A stretch of DNA of 64,000 nucleotides from Neorhizobium galegae bv. orientalis str. HAMBI 540 (GCF_000731315.1 NZ_HG938353.1:1054001-1118000), one strand, 5' to 3'; positions 18,736-28,320 are shown, numbered from the stretch's first letter. The notes: generated by a model not told the origin, from the letters alone. Made by a program: numbers and translations.

Positions 18736-19926
18736 TCAGTCGTTGGCGGTGACCTTGACGCCGAGAACCTTCGGCAGCGTGTTCGGAGCGCCCATTGCGG
18801 CGCCCATGATCATCGGGAAGGGGACGGCATCGGCCGGTTCCGCGGTGATCGTGAAGCTGCCGGGCTTGTCGAGATAGCTGTTGACCGCAGCGCTCACCAT
18901 GTTCTGCAGTTCCGGCACGTTGTACTGCGCCAGCATCATTGGCGTCATGCCCTTCAGCATCTGCGCCATGGCTTCGCCCGTGGTGCCCTGGCTCTTGCCG
19001 GCGTAGTCGAGCGCCTTCTTGGTAATGCCGGCATCCTCGAAGCGGATTTCGGCGCTGTTGAAGGTGAGGCGCTGCATCAGGCCGAGCATCGCAAGGCCCG
19101 CGGCCTGCTGGGCCTGTTCCTTGTTCGGATTGGCTTCCATCGCCTTGGCAGTTTCGTTCGCGGACTTGATGAAGTCGAGCGTGTAGCCGGATACGCTGAA
19201 AGCGAGGTTGAGCTTGCCGACCTTGGCGAAATCGATCGCGTATTCGTCGATCTCCAGATTTCCATCCGCCAGTGTCCAGCTTCCCGTCATGTTCACCTTG
19301 CCGTCGATCGAAGTGACGCCGAGTTGCTGCAGCGTGTCCTTGGCCTGGGCATCATCGACGAGGCTGAGGTCGCTCTTGACCCCGTTCACCTGAAGGTCGA
19401 AGCCGACGGAGGAGCTGTCGTCGGCGACCTCGGTGGTGAGGTTCACGCCATCGACCGAAAAAGCCTGCTTGCCGTCGACGGTAGCGGTCATCTTGCCGAC
19501 ATGCGCTTCGTCATAGAGCATGATCGCATCGAGGCCGTCGCCGCTTGGATTGCCGGGGACGGTAAGGCCGCTGATCGCGATATCCGAGGCGGTGAAGACC
19601 GTCTTGTCCTGGCTGGTGTTGACGTTGTCGAAAGTGACCTTCTCGACCGTGTAGCCGCCATTATTCTCTTCGACACCCTCGAACTTCACCGTGCCGAGCG
19701 GCAGGTTCTGCTTGCCGGCCTGGACCAGCAACTTGGCATTGGTGAGCGTCACGTTCGACCCGCTGACGGTGGCCTTTTCAGCCGAGAAACCGGCGCCGCC
19801 CTGGATCGAGAGCGCGCCGTTGATCTTGGTGACGAGATCGTTGCCGTCGAGCGCGAATGCCGGGCCGGCGAAAGTCGAAAGCGCTGCGCCGGCGAGCAGA
19901 AGCCGGGCCTTGGTGGAGTATTGCAT
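18736..19926 (-). CDS. Conserved periplasmic protein, unknown function
   Basis: The start at 19926 is fixed by a strong ribosome site (AGGAGGAAC). The 396-residue product has a signal peptide (MQYSTKARLLLAGAALSTFAGPAFA) and then a repetitive beta-rich body with many segments of the type VTLTNAKLLVQ and GKVNMTGSWTLADGNLEIDEY. This resembles the lipid-transfer-like AsmA/DUF945 type of long beta proteins, but I do not recognise a named family. It converges with SulP over a shared terminator. Confidence 0.75.
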   Translation of the reverse strand: MQYSTKARLLLAGAALSTFAGPAFALDGNDLVTKINGALSIQGGAGFSAEKATVSGSNVTLTNAKLLVQAGKQNLPLGTVKFEGVEENNGGYTVEKVTFDNVNTSQDKTVFTASDIAISGLTVPGNPSGDGLDAIMLYDEAHVGKMTATVDGKQAFSVDGVNLTTEVADDSSSVGFDLQVNGVKSDLSLVDDAQAKDTLQQLGVTSIDGKVNMTGSWTLADGNLEIDEYAIDFAKVGKLNLAFSVSGYTLDFIKSANETAKAMEANPNKEQAQQAAGLAMLGLMQRLTFNSAEIRFEDAGITKKALDYAGKSQGTTGEAMAQMLKGMTPMMLAQYNVPELQNMVSAAVNSYLDKPGSFTITAEPADAVPFPMIMGAAMGAPNTLPKVLGVKVTAND

Positions 19927-20184
19927 CGGAGTTCCTCCTGGCGGGCGATGGTCCGGCCCGCGTTCCGTTAGGGTTTTGTCGATAGTTCGGTCTGCTTGTT
20001 CGCGGGACCTTATAGGCAAGCCGGGTAAAAGGTTTATGGCTTTGTTCCACATTCCTTTCGTCAAAATTGCGGCTGACGATTCAGGGTAAATCAAACACTG
20101 ATTTTAGTCCGGGAAAAGCCTTCATCCACAGGCTGTCGCCGGTACTTTCTTGCCGAGAATCGGGCTTTCCGCTAGTCAAGGCCC

Positions 20185-22467
20185 ATGGGAAAAAATCTGA
20201 CACCACCGGGCGGTGACGGCGGCGACCACATCCTGCCCGTCGATCTGAAAGCAGCGCTCGAAGAGCGCTACCTCGCCTATGCGCTTTCCACCATCATGCA
20301 CCGTGCGCTGCCGGACGTGCGCGACGGCCTGAAACCCGTCCACCGCCGTATCGTCTATGCGATGAGCGAGATGGGCCTGCGCCCCAACGCCGCCTTCCGC
20401 AAATGCGCAAAGATCGTCGGCGAGGTGATGGGTAATTTCCATCCGCACGGCGACCAGTCGATTTATGACGCACTGGCGCGCCTGGCGCAGGATTTTTCGC
20501 AGCGTTATCCGCTCGTCAACGGCCAGGGCAATTTCGGCAATATCGACGGCGATAGCCCCGCCGCGATGCGTTATACCGAATCGAAGATGACGGCGGTCTC
20601 CGAACTGCTGCTCGAAGGCATCGACCAGGACGCGGTGGATTTCCGCGACACCTACGACGAGTCGAATTCCGAACCGGTCGTACTGCCCGGCGCATTCCCG
20701 AACCTGCTGGCCAACGGCACGTCGGGCATCGCAGTCGGCATGGCGACGTCGATCCCGCCGCACAATGTCCATGAGCTGTGCGATGCCGCGCTGCACCTGA
20801 TCAAGAACCCGGCGGCGACCATCGAGGATCTGATGGCGGATCCGGCCGAGCCTGCCAAGGGCGGCATCGAAGGCCCCGATCTTCCGACCGGCGGCATCAT
20901 CATCGACAGCCGCGCCTCGATCGTCGAAGCGTATAAGACCGGCCGTGGCGGTTTTCGCGTTCGTGCGCGCTGGGTGATCGAGGATCTCGGCCGCGGCGGT
21001 TATCAGATCGTCGTCACCGAAATTCCGTTCCAGGTGCAGAAGTCCAGGCTGATCGAGAAGATCGCCGAGCTGCTGCTCGCCCGCAAGCTGCCGCTGCTCG
21101 AAGACGTGCGTGACGAATCGGCCGAAGACGTGCGCGTCGTGCTGGTGCCGAAGAGCCGTACCGTCGATGCGACCCTGCTGATGGAATCGCTGTTCAAGCT
21201 TTCCGAGCTGGAAACCCGCCTGCCGCTCAACATGAACGTGCTCTCCATGGGCCGGGTGCCCAAGGTGATGGCGCTCAACGAAGTACTGCTGGAATGGCTG
21301 GCGCATCGACGAGACGTGCTGGTCCGCCGTTCGCGCTTTCGGCTGGCTGCGATCGACCGGCGCCTGGAAATCCTCGGCGGTCTGCTGATCGCCTACCTCA
21401 ATATCGATGAGGTGATCCGCATCATCCGCGAGGAGGACGAACCGAAGCCTGTCATGATGCAGCGCTGGTCGCTCTCCGACATCCAGGTCGAGGCGATCCT
21501 CAACATGCGGCTGCGCGCCTTGCGCAAGCTCGAAGAGTTCGAGATCCGCACCGAGCACGACAACCTCACCAAGGAGAAGGCGGATATCGAATCGCTGCTG
21601 GCTTCCGAGGACAAGCAGTGGCGGGTGATCGAGCACGAGATCCAGGACGTCCGCAAGAATTTCGCCAAGGGCCGGGGCAAGCCCTATGCGCGCCTGACGA
21701 CCTTCGCCGATGCGCCGGATGCCGATATCGACGCGATCAACCAGTCGATGATCGAGAAGGAGCCGATCACCGTCGTCGTCTCGCAGAAAGGGTGGATCCG
21801 CGCGCTGAAGGGACATATCTCGGATACCTCGACCCTGACCTTCAAGGAAGGCGACGGGCCGAAGATCGCGTTTACGGCCCAGACCACCGACAAGCTGCTG
21901 CTCGTCACGACGGGCGGCAAGGTCTATACGCTCGGTGCCGACAAGCTGCCGGGCGGCCGCGGCCATGGCGAGCCGATCCGCATCATCGTCGACATGGAGA
22001 ACGACCAGGACATCCTGACCGCGTTTGTCCATGATCCGCATCGCAAGCTGATCCTTGCCTCCACCGCCGGCAACGGTTTTGTCGTCGTCGAGAGCGAGAT
22101 GATCGCCAATACCCGCAAGGGCAAGCAGATCATGAACGTCGCCATGCCCGACGAAACGAAGCTGGTCGTGCCGGTCTCGGGCGATCACGTCGCGGTCGTC
22201 GGTGAAAACCGCAAAATGCTGGTCTTCCCCTTGTCGCAGCTGCCGGAAATGACCCGTGGCAAGGGCGTGCGCCTGCAGCGCTACAAGGACGGCGGCATTT
22301 CCGACATCCGCTGCTTCACCATGGCCGACGGCCTTTCCTGGGAAGACAGCGCCGGCCGCTCGTTCACCCGCAACAAGGACGAACTGCTGGAATGGATCGC
22401 CGACCGCGCCACCGCCGGCCGCGCCGTTCCGAAGGGCTTTCCGCGGAGCGGGAAGTTTGCGGGGTGA
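20185..22467 (+). CDS. parC: DNA topoisomerase IV subunit A
   Basis: The 760-residue protein is the DNA-cleaving subunit that decatenates replicated chromosomes with ParE. The winged-helix/tower domain includes [25 protein letters not shown] (residues about 77-101) and the active-site Tyr in [10 protein letters not shown] (about 131); a C-terminal beta-pinwheel follows (about 500-740). At the quinolone-determining positions equivalent to E. coli S80/E84 the protein has Gln and Asp, which I recall as usual for alphaproteobacterial ParC. The stop is adjacent to that of the doc-like gene on the other strand. Confidence 0.95.
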   Translation: MGKNLTPPGGDGGDHILPVDLKAALEERYLAYALSTIMHRALPDVRDGLKPVHRRIVYAMSEMGLRPNAAFRKCAKIVGEVMGNFHPHGDQSIYDALARLAQDFSQRYPLVNGQGNFGNIDGDSPAAMRYTESKMTAVSELLLEGIDQDAVDFRDTYDESNSEPVVLPGAFPNLLANGTSGIAVGMATSIPPHNVHELCDAALHLIKNPAATIEDLMADPAEPAKGGIEGPDLPTGGIIIDSRASIVEAYKTGRGGFRVRARWVIEDLGRGGYQIVVTEIPFQVQKSRLIEKIAELLLARKLPLLEDVRDESAEDVRVVLVPKSRTVDATLLMESLFKLSELETRLPLNMNVLSMGRVPKVMALNEVLLEWLAHRRDVLVRRSRFRLAAIDRRLEILGGLLIAYLNIDEVIRIIREEDEPKPVMMQRWSLSDIQVEAILNMRLRALRKLEEFEIRTEHDNLTKEKADIESLLASEDKQWRVIEHEIQDVRKNFAKGRGKPYARLTTFADAPDADIDAINQSMIEKEPITVVVSQKGWIRALKGHISDTSTLTFKEGDGPKIAFTAQTTDKLLLVTTGGKVYTLGADKLPGGRGHGEPIRIIVDMENDQDILTAFVHDPHRKLILASTAGNGFVVVESEMIANTRKGKQIMNVAMPDETKLVVPVSGDHVAVVGENRKMLVFPLSQLPEMTRGKGVRLQRYKDGGISDIRCFTMADGLSWEDSAGRSFTRNKDELLEWIADRATAGRAVPKGFPRSGKFAG

Positions 22468-22854
22468 TCAGGTGAGGAGAACGGTGTGATCGCGCAGGAA
22501 ACGCGTCGCGCCGTCCTCGTCGATCTCGCCGGCGGCGACCGCGAGGACGAACTTGTAGAGAATGGTTTCATCGGTTTCGATGAAATAGCCATTGTCCATC
22601 AGAAATACACCCGCTGCGACGATAGCGATCCGCTTATTGCCATCGATAAAGGCGTGGTTCATGGCCAAGCCGAAGAGGTATGCGGCGGCTAGTTCAATTA
22701 GATCGTTACAGCCGTAAGAGATCTTGTTGAGTGGGCGCGCCAAAGCAGATTCCAGGGCGCCTTCGTCTCGCAGACCATAGGAGCCGCCGAATTTTTCGAT
22801 CTGTCGTTTATGCAGATGCTCGACAACGGGCCGCGACAGGAAGTTGAACTGCAT
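22468..22854 (-). CDS. Doc/Fic-family death-on-curing toxin
   Basis: The 128-residue protein has the Fic signature HAFIDGNKRIAI (residues about 66-77) and the short Doc architecture (YGLRDEGALESALARP at the N-terminus). Doc of phage P1 phosphorylates EF-Tu and stops translation; the same activity here is inferred. Its ATG overlaps the antitoxin stop by one base (TAATG), a coupled two-gene toxin-antitoxin operon. The C-terminus abuts the parC stop without spacer. Confidence 0.9.
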   Translation of the reverse strand: MQFNFLSRPVVEHLHKRQIEKFGGSYGLRDEGALESALARPLNKISYGCNDLIELAAAYLFGLAMNHAFIDGNKRIAIVAAGVFLMDNGYFIETDETILYKFVLAVAAGEIDEDGATRFLRDHTVLLT

Positions 22855-23075
22855 TATTCAGCCAACTTCTTCAGCGCGACCTTGTACTTGTCCATGAAAC
22901 GTTCCGCATGTTCGAGCTGGCGTGCAAAATCATCGTCGATCGGCTTCAGAACCAGTTGCCCCGCTTCTTCAGCCAAATTGACGTTGTCTCCCGCCTTCAG
23001 GCCCATGCGGTCCAGAACTTCCTTCGGAATGATGATCCCCTCGGAGTTTCCGATCTTGCGAATAGCGACATTCAT
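22854..23075 (-). CDS. AbrB/MazE-type antitoxin of the Doc toxin
   Basis: A 73-residue SpoVT/AbrB swapped-hairpin protein: MNVAIRKIGNSEGIIIPKEVLDRMGLKAGDNVNL is the DNA-binding fold, and the charged tail (DDFARQLEHAERFMDKYKVAL) should clamp the toxin. GAGG lies 8 nt before the ATG at 23075, preferred to an ATG 21 nt upstream. An imperfect dyad overlaps the leader (see 23087-23111), consistent with autorepression. AbrB-like antitoxins paired with Doc are a known combination. Confidence 0.88.
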   Translation of the reverse strand: MNVAIRKIGNSEGIIIPKEVLDRMGLKAGDNVNLAEEAGQLVLKPIDDDFARQLEHAERFMDKYKVALKKLAE

Positions 23076-23086
23076 GAATTTATCCT

Positions 23087-23111
23087 CATGTTGCAACGGA
23101 GTTATAACATG
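23087..23111 (-). promoter_or_regulatory. Candidate operator of the AbrB-Doc operon
   Basis: Arms CATGTTGCAAC and GTTATAACATG pair at 9 of 11 positions around GGA. The dyad starts 12 nt upstream of the antitoxin ATG and includes the first bases of its ribosome site, the expected location for an autorepressor site. Confidence 0.45.
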
Positions 23112-23135
23112 GGGAGGCAGCGCTGAAAAGTCTTC

Positions 23136-24011
23136 TCAAACAGGCGATTCCGTCCGCAACCTCTCCACGCGCCGCATCTGCCAGGCCGAATAACCGATCA
23201 GTGCTAGTACCAGGATGGAGCCGCCCAAGAGCGTGCGGGAGGATGGGATTTCGGCGAAGATCAGCCAGACCCAGATCGGTGCGAGGATGGTTTCGAGCAG
23301 GTAGAACATGCCGACCTCGGGGCCGGAGAGATATTTCGGGCCGGTCGCAAGACACCAGAAGGCGAGCGGCATCATGATCGCGCCGTCGAACACCACCCAG
23401 ACGGGGTCCGCGACCGAAAAGCCGTTGCTGGCGACGAAGGAAAGCCCGATCGTTGCCGGAATGATGGTCGCGACCAGCGGCACGAAGCCCATGTCGATGC
23501 GCGCTGCCCGGCTGAGCGTGATCGCTAAGGCGAGCAGGAACGACGCGGTTGCCGCCAGCACATCGCCAAAAATATGCCCGCCGGCAAGCCCGCCCGAGAC
23601 GATCAGGCCGACGCCGAAAAACATCACCAGCATGGTGACGAGTGTCGAAGGCGAGGGACGTTCCTTCAGGACCAGCCAGCCGAGAATGGCGGCATACATC
23701 GGCGTGAAGGCGACGATGAAGACGACATTGGCGGTCGCCGTGTTGAACACGGCGCCGAGGAAGGCGATCGTCGAAATACCGTAGCAGAAGCCGGCGGCAA
23801 GCCCCGCTTTTCCGGGGATCAGCACTGGGCGGGTCGAGCCGAAGCGGCGGACGAGCAGCCAGAGGATGATGGCGGCGGCGAAGGTCGCGGTGCTGCGCAG
23901 CGCAACAGTCGACCACATCTCGCCATGCCCGAGCCGCACCAGCGGCACGTCGAAGGAGAGCGCAAGGCCGCCGATGGCGGTGAGCACGAGGCCCTTTTTA
24001 TGATCGTTCAT
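23136..24011 (-). CDS. EamA/DMT-family transporter
   Basis: A 291-residue membrane protein with ten hydrophobic helices in two EamA repeats (about 5-130 and 145-285). FNTATANVVFIVAFTPMYAAILGWLVLKERPS is the typical end of the first repeat. Members export amino acids, nucleobases or other metabolites; the substrate is unknown here. The gene lies 9 nt downstream of bpt on the same strand, so the two are probably co-transcribed, although no functional link is evident. Confidence 0.88.
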   Translation of the reverse strand: MNDHKKGLVLTAIGGLALSFDVPLVRLGHGEMWSTVALRSTATFAAAIILWLLVRRFGSTRPVLIPGKAGLAAGFCYGISTIAFLGAVFNTATANVVFIVAFTPMYAAILGWLVLKERPSPSTLVTMLVMFFGVGLIVSGGLAGGHIFGDVLAATASFLLALAITLSRAARIDMGFVPLVATIIPATIGLSFVASNGFSVADPVWVVFDGAIMMPLAFWCLATGPKYLSGPEVGMFYLLETILAPIWVWLIFAEIPSSRTLLGGSILVLALIGYSAWQMRRVERLRTESPV

Positions 24012-24020
24012 GGGATGATT

Positions 24021-24782
24021 TCAGATGTCCGTGGCGGGATCGAAGATTTCCCAGCCGCGCGGGGTCAGGTGTTCCTGGGGTTGGAAGCGGGTCTTGTAGC
24101 CCATCTTCGCCGAACCCTTCACCCAATATCCGAGATAGACATGCGGCAGGCCAAGCGTCCTGGTGCGGGCGATATGGTCGAGGATCATGAACGTGCCGAG
24201 CGAGCGCTTTTCATACTCGGGATTGAAGAAGGAATAGACCATCGACAGGCCGTCGCTCATCATGTCGGTAAGTGCGACGGCAAGCAGTTCCCCCTTCGGC
24301 TCGACGCTGATGCCGGAGCCCGGCTCGCGGCGCCGGTACTCGATGATGCGGGTGTTGACATGCGTGTCTTCGACCATGATCGCATAGTCGAGCGCCGACA
24401 TGTCGGACATGCCGCCCCGCTGATGGCGGTCGTCGAGATAACGGCGGAAGAGCGAGAACTGTTCGGTGGAGGGCTGCGCGGGGTAGACCGTCGCGATCAC
24501 GTCGCGATTGGTGGCAAGAACCCGTTTCATCGAGCGCACGGGCTCGAACTCGTGAGCGAGGATGCGCACGGAAATGCACGCGCGGCATGATTCGCAGGCC
24601 GGCCGATAGGCGATGTTCTGCGAACGGCGGAAACCGCCCTGGGTCAGTAGGTCGTTCATCTCGGCGGCGCGAGCGCCTACCAGGTGAGTGAAGACCTTTC
24701 GCTCCATTTCACCCGGGAGATAGGGACAAACTGCCGGGGCCGTCAGGTAGAACTGCGGTGAGGGCGTTGCCTGGGTATTCAT
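24021..24782 (-). CDS. bpt: Aspartate/glutamate leucyltransferase
   Basis: This 253-residue enzyme transfers Leu from Leu-tRNA to N-terminal Asp or Glu of proteins, marking them for ClpS-ClpAP degradation. Hallmarks are the N-terminal [16 protein letters not shown] and the cysteine cluster [16 protein letters not shown] (residues about 58-73), followed by the GNAT-like C-terminal domain with [24 protein letters not shown]. Size and motifs match bacterial Bpt (homologous to eukaryotic Ate1). It lies upstream of the EamA gene on the same strand. Confidence 0.92.
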   Translation of the reverse strand: MNTQATPSPQFYLTAPAVCPYLPGEMERKVFTHLVGARAAEMNDLLTQGGFRRSQNIAYRPACESCRACISVRILAHEFEPVRSMKRVLATNRDVIATVYPAQPSTEQFSLFRRYLDDRHQRGGMSDMSALDYAIMVEDTHVNTRIIEYRRREPGSGISVEPKGELLAVALTDMMSDGLSMVYSFFNPEYEKRSLGTFMILDHIARTRTLGLPHVYLGYWVKGSAKMGYKTRFQPQEHLTPRGWEIFDPATDI

Positions 24783-24908
24783 TGCGTCGTGGCAGTCCGG
24801 TCTTTAGGGTCGTAATGTCATACCATGGCGCATAAAAGTAAAACGTCAACCATATGCTGCGGCAGGCAGCAGGCTAGTGCCATAAACTTTCGGCCAGTAG
24901 CGTAATCG

Positions 24909-25367
24909 TTACGACGTACGCACCACGACAGTGCCAAGCAGCAGGTCGTGCACGAGGCGCGAACGCTCGATGAATAGGCCCGCGAGCAGAATGAGCGGCG
25001 TCAGCACCGAATTGATGATCCAGAAGATCACGGTGTGGGCCATGGCGGTGAGGAAATCCATCTGCCGGCCGTCGAGCCGCACCATGGCGAGCCCCATGGC
25101 GCGCATGCCGGGCGAGGCCTGGGCCGAGCCGCCGAGCGTCATCCCGAAATAGAGAAGCGCGACGATCACGAACAGCACCGGATAGAGCATGAAGCCGAGC
25201 CCGAGCGTGATGATGCCGAGGAAGAACACCACGACGGCTGCCGGAATGCACAGCAGCAGGACGATCACATAGTCGATGATGAAGGCGAACACCCGGCGCG
25301 AAAGAACGCCGCTATAGGCGCGCCAGTCGTCCGGTGCGGCATAGGCCGGGTTCGGGTCGAGGCTCAT
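24909..25367 (-). CDS. RDD-family membrane protein
   Basis: A 152-residue protein with the RDD start RVFAFIIDYVIV (Arg-Asp pair in the first helix) and three to four membrane segments; PGMRAMGLAMVRLDGRQ is the usual cytoplasmic loop. RDD proteins may be transport-related, but functions are poorly known. The start MSLDPNPAYAAPDDW is preceded by GGAGATG. It lies 61 nt downstream of hemB on the same strand, a neighbourhood frequent in rhizobia. Confidence 0.85.
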   Translation of the reverse strand: MSLDPNPAYAAPDDWRAYSGVLSRRVFAFIIDYVIVLLLCIPAAVVVFFLGIITLGLGFMLYPVLFVIVALLYFGMTLGGSAQASPGMRAMGLAMVRLDGRQMDFLTAMAHTVIFWIINSVLTPLILLAGLFIERSRLVHDLLLGTVVVRTS

Positions 25368-25428
25368 CGTTTCAACATCTCCTGTTTCTCCCCGATGATA
25401 TGGGAAGAGACCGCTCCGGCAACAAGGC

Positions 25429-26442
25429 TTATCTGTTTTTCGCCAGTTTCCTGGCCACATCCACCGCAAAATATGACAGAATCCCATCGCAGCCGGCGCG
25501 CTTGAAGCAGAGCAGCGTCTCCATCATGATCCGGTCGCCGTCGATCCAGCCGTTCATGGCTGCCGCCTTGATCTGGGTATATTCGCCGGAGACCTGGTAG
25601 GCGAAGACGGGCAGGCCAAATGCTTCCTTGATGCGCCAGCAGATGTCGAGATAGGCGATGCCGGGCTTGACCATCAGCATGTCGGCGCCTTCCTCGACGT
25701 CGAGGGCAGCGTCCCGCACCGCTTCGGTGCCGTTGGCCGGCGAGATGTAATAGCTGTTCTTGTCGCCCTTCAAGAGGCCGCGTGTGTTGATCGCCTCGCG
25801 ATAGGGGCCGTAGAAGCCGGACGAGAATTTCGTCGCGTAGGACATGATGCCGACATCCTGGTGGCCACTCGCATCCAGTCCGCGGCGGATCGCGCCGATG
25901 CGGCCATCCATCATTTCCGACGGCGCGATGATGTCGGCGCCGGCATCCGCCTGCATGACGGCGGCGCGGACGATCTGGTCGACCGTCTCGTCGTTGACGA
26001 TGATGCCGTCCCTGAGAATTCCGTCATGGCCGTGGCTGGTGAACGGATCGAGCGCCACGTCGGTGATGATGCCGATATTCGGCACCGCTTTCTTGAAAGC
26101 GGCGGTCGCCTGGTTGATCAGGTTGTTGGCGACCAGGCTGTTGGAGCCAGTCTCGTCGCGCAGTTCCATCTCGATATCGGGGAAAGTGGCGATCGCCGGA
26201 ATACCGAGATCGGCCGCTTCCTTCACCGCCTCGACCGCCTTGTCGACGCTCATGCGGTTTACGCCCGGCATGGCGGCGATCGGATCGACGATGCCGGTGC
26301 CGGGAACGATGAAGATCGGCCAGATCAGATCGTCGACCGTCAACCGGTTCTCCTGCACCAGCCGACGCGTCCAGTCGGCCTTGCGGTTGCGCCGCATGCG
26401 GCGGTGGCCGGTGATCTCGTCGACCAGATGCGTCTTGTCCAT
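25429..26442 (-). CDS. hemB: Delta-aminolevulinic acid dehydratase (porphobilinogen synthase)
   Basis: Condenses two 5-aminolevulinate molecules to porphobilinogen in tetrapyrrole synthesis. The 337-residue protein has both active-site lysines, in SYATKFSSGFYGP and MLMVKPG. The zinc cysteine cluster of E. coli HemB is replaced by DVALDPFTSHGHDG, with no Cys, indicating the magnesium-dependent class long known from Bradyrhizobium and other alphaproteobacteria. The RDD gene follows closely. Confidence 0.96.
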   Translation of the reverse strand: MDKTHLVDEITGHRRMRRNRKADWTRRLVQENRLTVDDLIWPIFIVPGTGIVDPIAAMPGVNRMSVDKAVEAVKEAADLGIPAIATFPDIEMELRDETGSNSLVANNLINQATAAFKKAVPNIGIITDVALDPFTSHGHDGILRDGIIVNDETVDQIVRAAVMQADAGADIIAPSEMMDGRIGAIRRGLDASGHQDVGIMSYATKFSSGFYGPYREAINTRGLLKGDKNSYYISPANGTEAVRDAALDVEEGADMLMVKPGIAYLDICWRIKEAFGLPVFAYQVSGEYTQIKAAAMNGWIDGDRIMMETLLCFKRAGCDGILSYFAVDVARKLAKNR

Positions 26443-26535
26443 GACAAAGTCTCCAACTTCTCATCCCGTGCGCGCGTCATTATCATGCAGCGCGCCATTT
26501 GCGAATGGGAACGATCGCCGCAGTTGAGGCTCGGG

Positions 26536-26916
26536 CTAGATCCAGAGATCGTTTTGAGCCGTACGCTCGCCGCCCTCGTTGCCGGTGTTCAAAACGCCAC
26601 GCGGCTCGATCACCATCATCTTCACCTCCTCTTCGGCGAACGGCTTGTGCTGCACCCCCTTCGGCACCACGAACATTTCGCCTGGGCCGATCTCAACGCT
26701 GCCGTCGCGGAAGTCGATCCGCAAATGGCCTTCGATAACAATGAAGGCTTCATCCGTTTCCGGGTGATCGTGCCAAATGAAATCGCCTTCGATGCGGACG
26801 AGCTTGAACTGGTAGTCGTTCATTTCGGCGACGACGCGTTGCTGCCAGAGGTCGGGTATCCGTCCCAGCTTCTCGGCGAGGTTTATCGGCGTATGTGAAA
26901 AGTTCCGCTGGGTCAT
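26536..26916 (-). CDS. Cupin-domain protein
   Basis: A 126-residue single-domain cupin. The first motif is FIWHDHPETDEAFIVIEGHLRIDF (metal ligands His, His, Glu) and the second is PGEMFVVPKGVQHKPFA. GGAGAAGG precedes the ATG at 26916. Such small cupins act as metal-dependent dioxygenases, isomerases or sensors, and I cannot specify which. The gene lies 93 nt upstream of hemB on the same strand. Confidence 0.85.
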   Translation of the reverse strand: MTQRNFSHTPINLAEKLGRIPDLWQQRVVAEMNDYQFKLVRIEGDFIWHDHPETDEAFIVIEGHLRIDFRDGSVEIGPGEMFVVPKGVQHKPFAEEEVKMMVIEPRGVLNTGNEGGERTAQNDLWI

Positions 26917-27033
26917 GCCTTCTCCATTGATTGGCGGCAAACCCTATCAGGACAAGGCGCAGGGCTCTTGAACGATCGTGCAGACGACTGGCTGGTACTG
27001 GCGGGCGGCGGCCGTGGCGGCTAGTGTAGTCCC

Positions 27034-27471
27034 ATGGAACCCGATTCACTCACGGTGCCGAAGCGCACGCTGACCGAAATTCTCTACGTGGCCTTCCTCA
27101 GGCTGATCGCGATCGCCTGTTTCTGGTTCGGCCTGCAATATTGGGCGATGCTGGTCGGTTATTCGCTGAAGGGCATGGCCCGCTTCGATCTGCTGACGCT
27201 TCCCTGGAAGGTGGCGGCGTCTTCGCTTGCCGTGCTGTTTCCAGTCGCCTCGCTCGGTCTGTGGCTCACCGTTTCCTGGGGACCTGTGCTCTGGACGATC
27301 GCTGCAATCTCGCAGGTGTCGATGTATATCGTCTGGCCGGAGATTTTCGGGCACAATCGGCTCGTGCCTCTCATGCACGGCCTCGTCGCAGCGCTCTATG
27401 TCGTCTTTCGGCTCTCCTTATGGGTTGAAGCGCGCCGCAAGGCGGAGCGGGTAAGAATTGATTCACCTTGA
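27034..27471 (+). CDS. Conserved membrane protein upstream of ldtR
   Basis: The 145-residue protein has four hydrophobic helices (about 15-42, 60-82, 85-105 and 112-130) and a basic C-terminus. A similar gene is found next to ldtR in other rhizobia as far as I recall (possibly the DUF6163 family; unsure). No catalytic motif is visible. It is separated from ldtR by 230 nt that contain a CtrA-like box, so the two are probably transcribed separately. Confidence 0.75.
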   Translation: MEPDSLTVPKRTLTEILYVAFLRLIAIACFWFGLQYWAMLVGYSLKGMARFDLLTLPWKVAASSLAVLFPVASLGLWLTVSWGPVLWTIAAISQVSMYIVWPEIFGHNRLVPLMHGLVAALYVVFRLSLWVEARRKAERVRIDSP

Positions 27472-27590
27472 AATTAAAGCTTTGACGGCCTGAATTGACC
27501 AGAAATTCGCCGCTAAGTGATTGATTTATTTTAAATCTGAATGATCGCATCCCAGGCCGGCGAGGGCGGGCCGGAATTCGAAGGAACGCG

Positions 27591-27605
27591 TTAAGCGCTT
27601 GTTAA
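27591..27605 (+). promoter_or_regulatory. CtrA-like binding box upstream of ldtR
   Basis: TTAA-GCGCTTG-TTAA is an exact match to the full CtrA consensus TTAA-N7-TTAA, 97 nt before the ldtR start. Confidence 0.5.
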
Positions 27606-27701
27606 GCCTATGTTTTAAGTCGAATTTTATGCGTATTGGATAGTGTCTGTCTCAAGGCGGGAAGAAACAAACACCGCCAAACAAAACAGGATGAGGCAGT
27701 C

Positions 27702-28220
27702 ATGATGAACACGAAACTGAAGCCGCAGGCGGCACCGGCAGTAGCAGATCCGCATGAAGACACCATTCGCGCCCTCTACATGGAATCGCTGCATCTGGTC
27801 GAGCGCCTGCATCGCCGCCTTCTCGATGTGATCAAGGACGAGTTCGACCGCCAGGGTCGCGACGACGTCAACGCCGTCCAGGCGCTCCTGCTTTTCAACA
27901 TCGGCAATTCGGAACTGACGGCCGGCGAACTGCGCTCCCGCGGTTACTATCTCGGCTCGAACGTCTCCTACAACGTCAAGAAGCTGGTCGACCTCGGCTT
28001 CATCAACCACCAGCGCTCGCGCATCGACCGCCGCTCGGTCCGCATCAGCCTGACGCCGGAAGGCCAGGCGATCGCAGAAACCGTCGGCAAGCTCTACGAG
28101 CGCCATATAGGCTCGATCGAAAAGGTCGGCGGCATCGGCGAGGGCGAATTCTCTCAGATGAACAAGCTGCTCCAGCGCCTCGACCGCTTCTGGAACGACC
28201 AGATCCTTTACCGCCTTTAA
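27702..28220 (+). CDS. ldtR: MarR-family regulator LdtR
   Basis: A 172-residue winged-helix protein: LTAGELRSRGYYLGSNVSYNVKKLVDLGFINHQRSRIDRRSVR is the DNA-binding core (residues about 72-120). LdtR of Liberibacter and Sinorhizobium activates the L,D-transpeptidase gene ldtP and affects cell shape, motility and osmotic tolerance; the near-neighbour ldtP here supports that name. GAGG precedes the ATG at 27702; the adjacent ATG at 27705 is an alternative. A perfect CtrA-like box lies in its promoter region. Confidence 0.88.
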   Translation: MMNTKLKPQAAPAVADPHEDTIRALYMESLHLVERLHRRLLDVIKDEFDRQGRDDVNAVQALLLFNIGNSELTAGELRSRGYYLGSNVSYNVKKLVDLGFINHQRSRIDRRSVRISLTPEGQAIAETVGKLYERHIGSIEKVGGIGEGEFSQMNKLLQRLDRFWNDQILYRL

Positions 28221-28270
28221 TCCACCGGGGGCTTGCGAAACACTCCATTACCTCCAGTCATGCGGTGCTA

Positions 28271-28320
28271 CGCAAAAGCGTAACGGGGTGTCGGAAGACG
28301 CGCCGTTACGCTTGTTTGCG
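28271..28320. repeat. Long inverted repeat downstream of ldtR
   Basis: AAGCGTAACGG (28276-28286) and CCGTTACGCTT (28303-28313) are perfect 11-bp arms; with a 2-nt bulge the pairing extends through CGCAAA/TTTGCG to about 17 bp. No T run follows, so it is not a standard terminator. It could cap ldtR mRNA or be a palindromic repeat element. Confidence 0.7.

Noticed and set aside
20176..22188. Long antisense frame opposite parC
   Set aside because: It is complementary to conserved parC codons throughout, with an Arg/His/Asp-rich product resembling no protein.
22468..23075. Prophage remnant suggested by the Doc-type toxin
   Set aside because: No other phage gene or attachment repeat flanks the pair; it fits a stand-alone chromosomal toxin-antitoxin operon.
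24901..24913. CGTAA-TCG-TTACG palindrome at the end of the RDD gene, considered as terminator
   Set aside because: Only 5 bp, includes the stop codon, and no T run follows.
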